Assembly: GCA_903886275.1 (NCBI GenBank)
Contig: CAISLN010000081.1
Span: forward strand, 19,270 to 83,269
DNA from: an uncultured beta proteobacterium
GTDB taxonomy: Bacteria > Pseudomonadota > Gammaproteobacteria > Burkholderiales > Burkholderiaceae_C
DNA: 64,000 nt
Direction: 5' to 3'
In this document: positions 8,846-17,334 of the stretch, one piece after another
Layout of the letters: each line of letters opens with the position of its first letter
Position numbering within the stretch: position 1 is the stretch's first letter
Notes under the pieces: model-generated
The model's input: only the letters and a program-made list of their open reading frames with translations
What the model was told of the DNA's origin: nothing
The model's database searches: none
Translations under genes and position numbers: made by a program

Positions 8846-10687
8846 TCAGGGCGTCAGGTGCCCCAGCACCAGGGTGCAGCGCAAGGCCGAACCAAGGCGC
8901 ACATTGGCAGCAGGAACCGTGACACTGGTGGACTTCACGCTGACCAGATTGCCGGCAGGGTTGCCGGTAACAGCGGCATTGGTGTCCGTGCAGTTAAAGC
9001 TGGAGACAAACCAACGCGACTCGGGCAATGAGGTCGATACCGTGGTGGCGGTGTTCTTGGCCGTCAGCAGCACCACGCTGCTCGCCACGAGCGTGTTCAA
9101 GCCGTTGTTGGTCAGGGGCTGCGTGGTCCAGCCGTTAGTGCCCTGGTAGTTGAAGGTGTAGGGCGACTTCAGATTCACAGGAACCGGGCTGAGCACCAGT
9201 TGTCGCACGGTGAGGGTGGTCAATGGCTTGGCATTGGTAAAGGTGCACTGCAACTCGGCATAGGCACGCACATGGGTGGCCGGAATCTGCAGGATGTTGC
9301 CCACCAGGGTGCCAAAGCTGGAAGTGGGGTTGCCAGAGATTGCCGCATTGGCATCCACGCAACTGGCGCTGACAACCGCCCAATCGGCTGGAAGGGTTTC
9401 CTGCACTTCGGTCAGCAAGTTCTTGGCGCTGAGTGTGACCGTTGCGCCGCTGACGGCCACGCCGGGTACCGTGGTGTTCACCACGTAGCTGTTGTCGGTT
9501 TTAAAACCGTTGGCGTTGGCTGTGCCCTTAAAAGCAAAGCTGCCGGTGCCGCCGTTGCTGACATTCTGGATGGTCAGGCTGGGCGCGGCTGTCGGCTCGT
9601 AGTACTGGACTACGACCAGACCATCGCCGGCACGCACGCTAGACGTGGCAGGAGAAAATGCCACGCCTGCGATGTAATGCACATCGTTGCTACGCGGCGC
9701 GGTATAGGCAATCCAGGTGCGGTCCTGCGTGCGGCTGTAGGCATTGGGCGACATGGCAAACTGACCGGTGCCCGCACGCACCAGCGTGGGCGAGATGTAA
9801 CCCGAGCCACCCGCAGACGCGGAGTCGTCGCAGCTCCAGGAGGGCGAGCCGCCACCGCCGCCGTAATAGCCGGCACCGCCACCCGCACTCTCGCCGCCGC
9901 CCGGCATGTCGCGCAAGTTGCGCCCGCCCCAGCCGCCCCACCATTGGCGCCCGTTGTCTCCTGCCAGGTTGACCGAATACTCCAGATCCTGGCCGGCTAT
10001 GCCCCCGCCAGTTTGGCTGCCTGCGGTGGGAAGTCGGTATCTCGTGGCGTTGCCGCAATCGCTTTCTGTGCGTTCGATGGTGTACACCGCAATGGCGTTT
10101 TGCCCCGCCAGTCCCCCACCGGAACCACCGGCGGTAGCCCAAGCACTGCCAGAGCCCGAGCCGCCACCGCCCGCCACCAAAACAGGCGTTGTCGCCGCAT
10201 TGACCTGCGGGTAGCTGGCGCCAAAAGGCGAGCCGTTGTAGAAGATGCCGGACAGACCGCCGCCCCAATTGGCGAAATAGGCACCCATGTTGCGCCCACC
10301 GCCACCGTAGCCGGTGAGGTCGGGCAAAGAACTTGCGTTGATCTTGACGCCGCCGCCCTGGCCCACCACCACCGTCAGGGGTCTGCCATCGGCCACAAAA
10401 TCGCCCTGGGCAAAGCCACCGGCTCCGCCGCGCATGGAGTAGTAGCCCATGCCCCCGGCCGCACCCCAGAGCTTGGAGCTGACATAGGTGTTGGCAGGAA
10501 TAGTCAACACCTGGTCCGCGCCGCTATAGGTCACCTGGTAGCACTTGTTGAAGCTACGCCCTCCATCGGTCTGGCCCGCGGGGACAGCGCCCACCGGTGT
10601 GCAAGCCACCTGGGCCGACCAAGCCGAGGCGCTCAGCAGACTCGCAGCGCACAGTAAATAAAATTGGGTTTTTTTGAAATGACGCAT
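8846..10687 (-). CDS. exported glycine-rich protein with prealbumin-like repeats
   Basis: From the ATG at 10687 the protein is 613 residues with a Sec signal peptide (FYLLCAASLLSASAWSAQ). Residues about 60-330 are glycine-rich and contain clusters such as GAAGGMGYYS, GGGGSGSGSA and YYGGGGGSPSW, with scattered cysteines. The C-terminal part has at least two related domains, each with a TVTLSAKN- or VVLLTAKN-like strand and a CxDxNAAxxGNP segment (CVDANAAISGNPTSS and CTDTNAAVTGNPAGN), resembling the prealbumin-like repeats of surface proteins. It is probably secreted or surface-exposed. No sortase or PEP-CTERM signal is seen. A longer upstream extension of the frame lacks a signal and is rejected. 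Confidence 0.75.
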   Translation of the reverse strand: MRHFKKTQFYLLCAASLLSASAWSAQVACTPVGAVPAGQTDGGRSFNKCYQVTYSGADQVLTIPANTYVSSKLWGAAGGMGYYSMRGGAGGFAQGDFVADGRPLTVVVGQGGGVKINASSLPDLTGYGGGGRNMGAYFANWGGGLSGIFYNGSPFGASYPQVNAATTPVLVAGGGGSGSGSAWATAGGSGGGLAGQNAIAVYTIERTESDCGNATRYRLPTAGSQTGGGIAGQDLEYSVNLAGDNGRQWWGGWGGRNLRDMPGGGESAGGGAGYYGGGGGSPSWSCDDSASAGGSGYISPTLVRAGTGQFAMSPNAYSRTQDRTWIAYTAPRSNDVHYIAGVAFSPATSSVRAGDGLVVVQYYEPTAAPSLTIQNVSNGGTGSFAFKGTANANGFKTDNSYVVNTTVPGVAVSGATVTLSAKNLLTEVQETLPADWAVVSASCVDANAAISGNPTSSFGTLVGNILQIPATHVRAYAELQCTFTNAKPLTTLTVRQLVLSPVPVNLKSPYTFNYQGTNGWTTQPLTNNGLNTLVASSVVLLTAKNTATTVSTSLPESRWFVSSFNCTDTNAAVTGNPAGNLVSVKSTSVTVPAANVRLGSALRCTLVLGHLTP

Positions 10688-10922
10688 GGCTAACTCAGGT
10701 GGAGGTTCGTGGAGTGGCTGCGCGCCCAGGGCTTGTGACGAAGAGTGGAACAAGCCGCCGTATGGACAGGTGCTTGCGCGCAAAGGGCGGACTATTTCAT
10801 GCGCAGCGCAAAAGCCGTGATGCTTTTGTACGCCATAAAACAATGCCGCGCCCTCGTGCACTCAGGCAACAGGATTTGTGGAAATTTTGCACGCAGCCCC
10901 ACAAACTGGAACTGGCAGGCCT

Positions 10923-11651
10923 CTACTCTCCCAGCAGGCTGAACTCCAGCATCACATCGTCCTGCACCGCCAACAGACCGCCCAACACCGAATAGGGCCG
11001 CACGCCAAAGTCACTCTGGCGCAACACAAAAGAGCCGCTGGCGCTCACGCGCTGTGCCAGCCCGGTCACGTTGAGCGGCAGGCGCAGCTCGCGCGTCTGT
11101 CCATGCAACTCGATGGCGACAAGGGCCGAGAACTTCGGGGCTTCGCCAGAAATTTCCAGCGACCGGATGCGCACCAGCGGGAACCGGTCCGCCTGCATAT
11201 TGTCGGGGCCCAGCATGTGCTCGCGGGTGGCGGCAATTGCCGCGTCTGACAGCACGGCGGCAAAGGCCGGACCCAGGCTGGCTCTGTGGCTTGGCACATC
11301 GAAGACCAGTTGGTCCAGCCGAAACACCAGCTCAAAGCGCGCACCGGCCAGGCCCTGCTCGGGCCAGTAAACAGAGCCCTCAAACTGCGGCGCCGACAGC
11401 ACATGGTTGTGCCCCAGGTTGGCGGACCGACCGGCGCGAAACACATGGATGCGGATCTGCGAGGCCTCGGGCTGCAAGCGCAGGACGCGCCCACCGGCAG
11501 ACCCCAGTTGCGCATATTGCGCGGCCAGGCCGGTCTGCTGCTGCGCCACGCCATCTGCAACTGCGGGCGTCGGCGCAACGGACGTACAGCTCCATTGCAG
11601 GCCGCAGGCGATCAGGCAAACACAAACAAGCGCGAATTTTTTGAGGGTCAT
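10923..11651 (-). CDS. YceI-like exported protein
   Basis: From the ATG at 11651 the protein is 242 residues. It has an N-terminal hydrophobic signal ending in WSC at about residues 20-22, which is a poor lipobox because of the Trp, so either lipidation or ordinary Sec cleavage is possible. The rest has the YceI lipocalin-like pattern: SQIRIHVFRAG, ANLGHNHVLSAPQFEGSVYW, RFELVFRLDQLVFD, FPLVRIRSLEI and SFVLRQSDFGVRPYSV. YceI proteins bind isoprenoid-like lipids in the periplasm; the ligand here is unknown. The sequence starting exactly at its start codon is copied at 14293, and a degenerate copy of part of its 5' coding region lies near 22336. Confidence 0.8.
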   Translation of the reverse strand: MTLKKFALVCVCLIACGLQWSCTSVAPTPAVADGVAQQQTGLAAQYAQLGSAGGRVLRLQPEASQIRIHVFRAGRSANLGHNHVLSAPQFEGSVYWPEQGLAGARFELVFRLDQLVFDVPSHRASLGPAFAAVLSDAAIAATREHMLGPDNMQADRFPLVRIRSLEISGEAPKFSALVAIELHGQTRELRLPLNVTGLAQRVSASGSFVLRQSDFGVRPYSVLGGLLAVQDDVMLEFSLLGE

Positions 11652-11761
11652 GGCAGGGCCTGTCAAACATGGCAAGGGGGACAGACGCAGGGTAACCTGC
11701 TGCGCAACTTATCCGCTGCAGGGGGGACGCTGCGGTGGCAGGGCCAACATCGAATGCATCG
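11649..11761. repeat. direct repeat A, copy 1 (island left edge)
   Basis: About 113 bases beginning at the yceI start codon that recur at 14293-14404 with a few substitutions and single-base indels. Both copies contain GACGCAGGGTAACC near the centre and TGGCAGGGCC near each end. The two copies bracket the hipBA module. Confidence 0.8.
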
Positions 11762-12207
11762 AGTTCCAATGCCGCCTTGCTTGGTGGCCAGCTACGCGAT
11801 ACCGCTTGGCACAAATTGCACCTTACCTGCGATGAGACGGGTAAGCAGGCTCAACGCCTCGACTGCGGGCTTTCCTTTGGCTCTGTCACCTCATCGTGTG
11901 GGTGGCCAAGATGCGGCGGGACCCTGCGCGCATCAGCCGAACGTACCACTTCTAGCGCCATGCTGTAGCCACCAATGGAAGATATGTCTCCAATCGCAGT
12001 CGTTACTATGGACAGCGACTATTATTAGCGACATTGCAGGTGATGGACTCGCCTTGACGGCTATCGAATGTAGTGAAAAAATGACCGTAATCGCAGTCCT
12101 TGTACATGACAAGAACTGTGATGGCAGACGCAGCTATCTGCGCCACGCCACAGCCCAGCCGGTTACTGCCGCCTTGCAGCAAAGGGTTCCACTTTTACGG
12201 GAAATCC
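11762..12207. other. non-coding stretch upstream of hipB
   Basis: About 446 bases with no convincing gene. Open frames here have no family features and odd composition. The right half is clearly AT-richer than the flanking core genes and holds a candidate operator (see 12089-12113). Confidence 0.5.
12089..12113. promoter_or_regulatory. candidate HipB operator
   Basis: CTTGTACATGACAAG (12099-12113) is a perfect inverted repeat with five-base arms about 95 bases before hipB. The ten bases immediately before it, AATCGCAGTC, also occur at 11992-12001. HipB-type antitoxins bind inverted repeats upstream of their own operon; the assignment here is inference. Confidence 0.35.
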
Positions 12208-12657
12208 ATGAAGTATGACGAATCGCTCCGCACGCCTGAAGTCCGCCTGAAAGAGGCAGAACAGATTGGCGCCCAGCTCCGCACACTGCGCATTGCGCGC
12301 AGCATCACCCAGAGTGATGCGGCAGCGCGTGCAGGCGTTTCCCGGTCCACCGCGGTACTGCTGGAGCAAGGGAACGAAAGTCGCACGCTCTCGCAGGTCC
12401 TACGCTACTTGCACGCCTTGGAGCCTGAGCTTACCTTGGCTGGCTTGCTGACAGGCAAGTCAGCTGCTGTACGTGTATTCAATGAGACTCCCCGCGTCCA
12501 TCGCGTCTACAAGTCCAATACAAGCGCTGGACGCAAGGTCCAGGGCTCCACTTTTGGCATCAAAAGCGGAGCCCAAACAAGCTCTGAGCCTGATGCAGGG
12601 CCGTCTACCAAAATGACCACGAAGCGCAAAACTGCACAGGACCCCTATGACTTCTGA
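12208..12657 (+). CDS. hipB: HipB-like helix-turn-helix antitoxin
   Basis: From the ATG at 12208 the protein is 149 residues. An XRE-type helix-turn-helix is at about residues 18-65, with the recognition part SITQSDAAARAGVSRSTAV followed by LEQG. The C-terminal 65 residues are basic, Ser/Thr-rich and probably flexible. It overlaps the start of the hipA reading frame by 11 bases, the normal hipBA coupling. The antitoxin frame is intact while the downstream kinase is broken, so it may now act only as a repressor. Earlier in-frame starts exist upstream but are not HipB-like. Confidence 0.8.
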   Translation: MKYDESLRTPEVRLKEAEQIGAQLRTLRIARSITQSDAAARAGVSRSTAVLLEQGNESRTLSQVLRYLHALEPELTLAGLLTGKSAAVRVFNETPRVHRVYKSNTSAGRKVQGSTFGIKSGAQTSSEPDAGPSTKMTTKRKTAQDPYDF

Positions 12658-14037
12658 GCACAACCCTTATGCCCGTCCTCCCCGTGATGTTTTCGTGTTC
12701 GCACACGTGGCGAATGAGCATGGTGCTGACTTCATGCCAGCGGGTTCGCTAGAAGGCGCAAACACCACGCAGCCTGTTTTCGTCTACGGCAAACGCTATG
12801 TGCAGCGCCCCTATGCAGTCGAGGTGGACCCCGTCGCCTTGCCACTGCGGGATGAGGAGGGAGGAGCCAAGCGCTTTGTCTTGGCGGGACTCGCGGAGTT
12901 CGGAGGTATACGCGACGCGGCCCCGGATTCTTGGGGACGTAGGGTCATTGAGAACAAGCTCAAGGTAGCTGCAAACAAGTTGCCTGAGGTGGCATATCTC
13001 TTGGAAGCGGGCTCAGACCGGGTGGGCGCATTGGACGTGCGCCTCACTCGGGATTCCAAGGCTTCGGCTCCGGTGTAAGTTGAGACGGACCTGCGCGCCT
13101 TCTGGAGGCAGCGGACCGCATCGAGAATGAGGAATACGTCGGGGAGGACCTCGCCATTTACTTCGGGAGTCTTAGCAGCGCCGGCGGCGCGCGTCCTAAG
13201 GCTTCTGTTCGCACCGATGACGGGGTTCTCTGGCTCGCCAAGTTCCCATCCAATTCAGACCGAGCTTGCAATGCTGTTCTGGAAGCTGGTGCATTGGAGC
13301 TTGCGCGTGCTGCGGGACTCCGGGTGCCTCCCGTGAAGGTCATGCAGGTAGGCCATACCAAGGTGCTGTTCATCCGGCGATTCGACCGCTACTGGGCAGA
13401 GCCTGGGGTTGTGCCGGACCCCGACAAAGAAAGTTGGGTGCCGTTAGAGGACCCTAGAAGCATGCAGTCTATCGAAGGCCGCGTAGGCTTTTGCTCGGCC
13501 CTCACGCTCATGGGCCTCGATGCGCATGATGCAACACGTAGCTCCTACAAGGCATTGGCAGAAAAAATGCGTGCCCGCACGCTCCCCCAGTACCTCGCGC
13601 GGGACTTGCGTGAGTTGTTCAAACGGCAGGCGCTCAACATATTCGTCACTAACAATGATGACCACTTGCGCAATCACGGATTCCTGTACCAAGTCGCAGC
13701 CAAGGGATGGACCCTCAGCCCGCTCTATGACGTGCTCCCTATGAACGTTGTTGCCCAGGAACGGATGCTGCATTTGGAGCTTGGAGAAAGGGGCAGGCTA
13801 GCCACTCTGGACAACCTGATGACCCACTGGGCTGTGTACTTTTCGAGCAAAGTAGAAGCGCTGAAGGCACTACACGAGGTGTGGCTGGTGGCTCGTGCGT
13901 GGAAGCCGTTTTTCGAGAAGTTCGGTGCGTCTCAAAAAGACATGGCGCACCTGGAGGGGGCCATTCGGAGCTTGGACCAAATTGCAGCTCCAGAGCTCGA
14001 AAAAACGCTACGGGGCTTTCAGGGCTCAAGCTCTTGA
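12647..14037 (+). pseudogene. hipA: hipA Ser/Thr kinase toxin, disrupted
   Basis: The N-terminal part (12647-13078) encodes a HipA-type N-terminal domain, including RDAAPDSWGRRVIENK and GSDRVGALDVRL. It ends at an in-frame TAA at 13076-13078. HipA-like sequence (VETDLRAF) continues in that frame beyond the stop, then family similarity jumps to another frame at about 13098-13103 (LLEAADRIENEEY), which needs a one-base loss. From there the frame runs open to 14037 and keeps the kinase core: VLFIRRFDRY, the catalytic loop FVTNNDDHLRNHGFLY and LSPLYDVLP. HipA kinases phosphorylate glutamyl-tRNA synthetase. With two lesions no full-length kinase should be made, although the catalytic residues are still recognisable, so the inactivation looks recent. 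Confidence 0.85.
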
Positions 14038-14235
14038 GAGAGTCCGCAAGGCCGCTGGAAATCGCGACGGAACCTGCCGGGCTCAGCTAGCCGAATTACC
14101 AAAGTTGTCACACGCGCTTGGCTTGGCACAGCGTAACCGGATTGCGACTCGCCTCCTGTGGTTTGCAGCAGAGGAGCCTGCGTTTCGGGCAGTCTGCATA
14201 AGCTGGCTGTCCGATACGGTTTGCCAATCCATGAA

Positions 14236-14292
14236 GCCTGTTGCATTCGCCAATGACCCCCCATGCGCTGCTGCTCGCCGGTCTTTTAGTTG
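14236..14292 (+). repeat. direct repeat B, copy 1 (carbonic anhydrase 5' fragment)
   Basis: A segment encoding a signal-peptide-like MTPHALLLAGLLVA. Its first 46 bases are identical to 22271-22316, and the whole is clearly related to the 5' end of the alpha-carbonic anhydrase gene at 22918-22982. It ends exactly where repeat A copy 2 begins. Confidence 0.8.
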
Positions 14293-14404
14293 CATGGCAG
14301 GGCCTGTCAAACAAGGAAAAGGGGGATAGACGCAGGGTAACCGCTGCGCAACTTATTCGCTGCACGGGGGACGCTGCGGTGGCAGGGCCAACGTCGAATC
14401 ATCG
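14293..14404. repeat. direct repeat A, copy 2
   Basis: Near-identical to 11649-11761 with a few substitutions and single-base indels. Together the two copies bracket the hipBA module. It starts precisely at the position equivalent to the yceI start codon in copy 1. Confidence 0.8.
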
Positions 14405-14682
14405 GCTACTTCATTGCGACCCATGGCCACGCTGAGGCAGATCTTGCCTCGCTAAAAAAGCCAGCAAGACATTGGATCGCATGCTTGCGGCGAAGAGCGT
14501 TGATCTGGACGCGGTAGTGGCCTGATTTCAAAACAACACGTAAGCGGACGAACGCTTCCAAGAAGTCGGCAAGGCGTCAGCGCACCGACCTGTTGCACTT
14601 GGCACAGCCAGTACACGGTCTTTCCCCGCATAGACAGGTAGCGAACTGGGCATGTCAAGTTGTTGGCGCCGAAAGTTCATTC

Positions 14683-14751
14683 ATGGCTGAACAAAAAAAC
14701 GGGCAAGACCTCACTGATAAGCTCGCAGCAAACTTTAATACGTCTCCATAA
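14683..14751 (+). CDS. 22-residue leader ORF coupled to hsdM
   Basis: A short frame, MAEQKNGQDLTDKL and eight further residues, whose TAA stop overlaps the hsdM start in a TAATG arrangement (14749-14753). Such overlaps allow termination-reinitiation coupling. There is no similarity to judge by; it could be a leader peptide, a remnant of a longer gene, or chance. Confidence 0.3.
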   Translation: MAEQKNGQDLTDKLAANFNTSP

Positions 14752-17333
14752 TGAACAAACAACAACTCGCCGCCAAAATTTGGGAATCGGCCAACCAAAT
14801 GCGGTCGAAAATTGAGGCCAATGAGTACAAGGACTACATCCTCGGCTTCATCTTTTACAAATACCTCTCCGACAAGCTGGTGCGCTTCGCAAAAAGCCAG
14901 GACTTCAGCGACGAAGAACTCGGCACCCTCACCGAAAGCGACACTGAGACCGTTGACCACATCAAAAACAACATTGGCTACTTCATCGCCTATGAGCATC
15001 TGTTTTCCACTTGGGTAGAGCACAAAGGCGACTTCGATGTATCTCATGTGCGTGATGCCCTGTCTGCCTTTGGTCGCCTGATTCACCCTAACCACAAGCG
15101 CCTTTTTGAGGGCATTTTCAAGACACTTGAAACCGGCTTAAGCAAGCTCGGCGACACCGCCGCCAAGCAGACCAAGGCCATCAGCGAGCTGATTCATCTA
15201 ATCAAAGACATCCCCATGGATAGCCGCCAGGGCTACGATGTACTCGGCTTCATCTACGAATATCTGATCAGCATGTTCGCCGCAAATGCGGGAAAGAAAG
15301 CTGGCGAGTTCTATACCCCGCATGAGGTCTCCGTTCTCATGTCAGAGGTCATTGCGCATCATCTGAAGAGCAGGAAAACAATCCATATCTATGACTCGAC
15401 CAGCGGCTCTGGCTCACTGCTCCTTAACATCGGCGAGGCCATCGCACGGCACATGGCTGACAAGGGCAGCATCAGGTATTACGCCCAAGAGCTAAAGGAG
15501 AATACCTACAACCTCACCCGCATGAACCTCATCATGCGAGACATTCTCCCCAACAACATTGTCACCCGCAACGCCGACACGCTGGAGGAAGATTGGCCGT
15601 TCTTTGACGACCAAGATCCCGTTAATACTTATGACCCGCTCTACCTCGACGCGGTTGTGTCGAATCCGCCTTACTCGCAAAAATGGGACCCGCAGAACAA
15701 GGACACCGATCCCCGCTACGCCCGCTTCGGCCTGGCGCCCAAGTCCAAGGCGGACTACGCCTTCCTCCTGCACGACCTCTACCACCTTAAGCCTGACGGC
15801 ATCATGGCCATCGTCTTGCCGCACGGCGTCCTTTTTCGTGGCGGCGAAGAAGGTGCGATCCGCAAGAATCTGATCGAAAACAACCACCTTGAGGCCATCA
15901 TCGGCTTGCCCGCCAACATCTTCTTTGGCACCGGCATCCCCACCATCATCCTTGTGCTTCGACAAAAGCGGGAATCCAGCGATGTCCTTATCGTGGACGC
16001 CTCAAAAGGTTTTGCCAAGGAGGGTAAAAGCAACAAACTCCGCGCCTCAGACATTAAGAAAATCACCGATACCGTTATCGGGCGGACAAGCGTTCCGAGC
16101 TACAGCCGCCTCGTCTCCAAGACCCAGATTCAGGAGAATGATTACAACCTCAACATTCCGCGCTATGTGGATTCGTCTGAGCCAGCCGACCGTTGGGATC
16201 TATATGCCTCGATGTTCGGAGGCATCCCGCAAAGCGAGTTGAACGACATGGCTGTCTTTTGGCAGGCATTCCCAAGCCTACGTTGCGCTCTGTTTGCTCA
16301 AAACGGAACACCATACGTGGCACCGCAGGTAGAAGACCTTGCCCAAGCCACCCGTGAACATCCCGAAGTGAAGCAATTCGGAAACAACTTCTCCGCTGCA
16401 TTTGCCGATTTCAACCACTGGCTCCGCGAAGCGCTGCTGGATCAGATGCTCACCCTCAACGTCCATGGACAGGAAGCCCTCATCAGCGAGGAATTGTTTG
16501 CCCGCCTCGCTCCACTCCCGCTCATTGATCGCTACCACGCATATCAAATCCTTGATGACCACTGGCAACCCATCGCCACCGATCTCGAAATTCTCCAGAC
16601 CGAGGGCTTTGATGCATCCCGCGTAGTAGATCCGAATTTCGTCAACAAAAAGAAGGATGGTAAAGACGTTGAGGTGCAGGAGGGTTGGAAAGGCCGCATC
16701 ATGCCCTTCGAGCTGGTGCAAGCCACTCATCTCAAGACAGAATTGGATGCGCTGCGCGAAAAAGAAATCCGTCTGAGCGAGATCACTGCCTCCATCGAAG
16801 AAACACTCGAAAGCCTTAGCGAAGAGGAAAAATCCGCCGACACCGTCAACGATACGGGCGATAAGTTCGTCAGCGCCACCGTTACCAAGGAAGCGAAGAG
16901 CCTTCTTGTCGAGGCGAAAAAATCAGGCGACTTTGATCCCGAATCGTACGAGGCCAAAATCATCCAAGTGGCCGAATGGCTGGCTGAAGATAAAACCCTG
17001 AAAGCCGCCATCAAACAAGCCGCCGCTGCCCTGCACCTAAAAACCAAAGCGACCATCGAAGGATTGAACGACGCGCAGGTGTGTGACCTGCTCGAACGCA
17101 AATGGATTATTCCCCTGAGTAGCGAACTACACCGCCTGCCCGATATGCAAATTGAAGGCTTGACCCGCAAGCTGGTAGCTCTGGTAGAAAAATACCGCAT
17201 AACCTATGCCGACAACGCCCGCGAAATCCAGCACACGGAAACCGCGTTGGCGGTGATGATTGCGGAACTGGACGCGAACGAGTTTGACCTTAAAGGGCTT
17301 GCTGAACTGAAAACCTTGCTCGGGGGAAACTGA
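14751..17333 (+). CDS. hsdM: type I restriction-modification methyltransferase subunit
   Basis: An 860-residue N6-adenine methyltransferase of the HsdM family. The N-terminal helical domain (about 1-160) has KIWESANQMRSKIEANEYKD. The SAM-binding part includes AGEFYTPHEVS and STSGSGSLLLNIG (motif I), and the catalytic motif IV is NPPY in VVSNPPYSQKWDP. The remainder after about residue 480 is a long charged, helical extension that makes it longer than the common 500-residue form; such extended HsdM proteins exist. With HsdS it forms the methylating complex that protects host DNA. hsdS starts one base after its stop. Base composition is lower in GC than the core genes, consistent with transfer. 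Confidence 0.95.
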   Translation: MNKQQLAAKIWESANQMRSKIEANEYKDYILGFIFYKYLSDKLVRFAKSQDFSDEELGTLTESDTETVDHIKNNIGYFIAYEHLFSTWVEHKGDFDVSHVRDALSAFGRLIHPNHKRLFEGIFKTLETGLSKLGDTAAKQTKAISELIHLIKDIPMDSRQGYDVLGFIYEYLISMFAANAGKKAGEFYTPHEVSVLMSEVIAHHLKSRKTIHIYDSTSGSGSLLLNIGEAIARHMADKGSIRYYAQELKENTYNLTRMNLIMRDILPNNIVTRNADTLEEDWPFFDDQDPVNTYDPLYLDAVVSNPPYSQKWDPQNKDTDPRYARFGLAPKSKADYAFLLHDLYHLKPDGIMAIVLPHGVLFRGGEEGAIRKNLIENNHLEAIIGLPANIFFGTGIPTIILVLRQKRESSDVLIVDASKGFAKEGKSNKLRASDIKKITDTVIGRTSVPSYSRLVSKTQIQENDYNLNIPRYVDSSEPADRWDLYASMFGGIPQSELNDMAVFWQAFPSLRCALFAQNGTPYVAPQVEDLAQATREHPEVKQFGNNFSAAFADFNHWLREALLDQMLTLNVHGQEALISEELFARLAPLPLIDRYHAYQILDDHWQPIATDLEILQTEGFDASRVVDPNFVNKKKDGKDVEVQEGWKGRIMPFELVQATHLKTELDALREKEIRLSEITASIEETLESLSEEEKSADTVNDTGDKFVSATVTKEAKSLLVEAKKSGDFDPESYEAKIIQVAEWLAEDKTLKAAIKQAAAALHLKTKATIEGLNDAQVCDLLERKWIIPLSSELHRLPDMQIEGLTRKLVALVEKYRITYADNAREIQHTETALAVMIAELDANEFDLKGLAELKTLLGGN

Positions 17334-17334
17334 G

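Larger units (their letters stand above)
14038..14682. other. gene-free junction between hipA and the type I R-M locus
   Basis: About 645 bases without a supportable gene. It contains repeat B copy 1 and, directly abutting it, repeat A copy 2. The sequence 14405-14682 has only short interrupted frames. A fused open frame starting at the ATG at 14247 joins a carbonic-anhydrase-type signal peptide to repeat A and is a junction artefact rather than a gene. Confidence 0.6.

Noticed and set aside
13064..13105. Programmed frameshifting in hipA
   Set aside because: There is no slippery heptamer, and a stop codon plus a separate frame change would both have to be bypassed. Two mutations are simpler.
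11649..14404. Repeat A as an integron attC site or a CRISPR repeat
   Set aside because: There are only two copies, no GTTRRRY/RYYYAAC ends, no integrase, and no regularly spaced array.
14241..14435. A 64-codon gene joining a signal peptide to repeat A
   Set aside because: The frame crosses the exact B/A junction, so it is a fusion of two unrelated repeat fragments rather than a selected gene.
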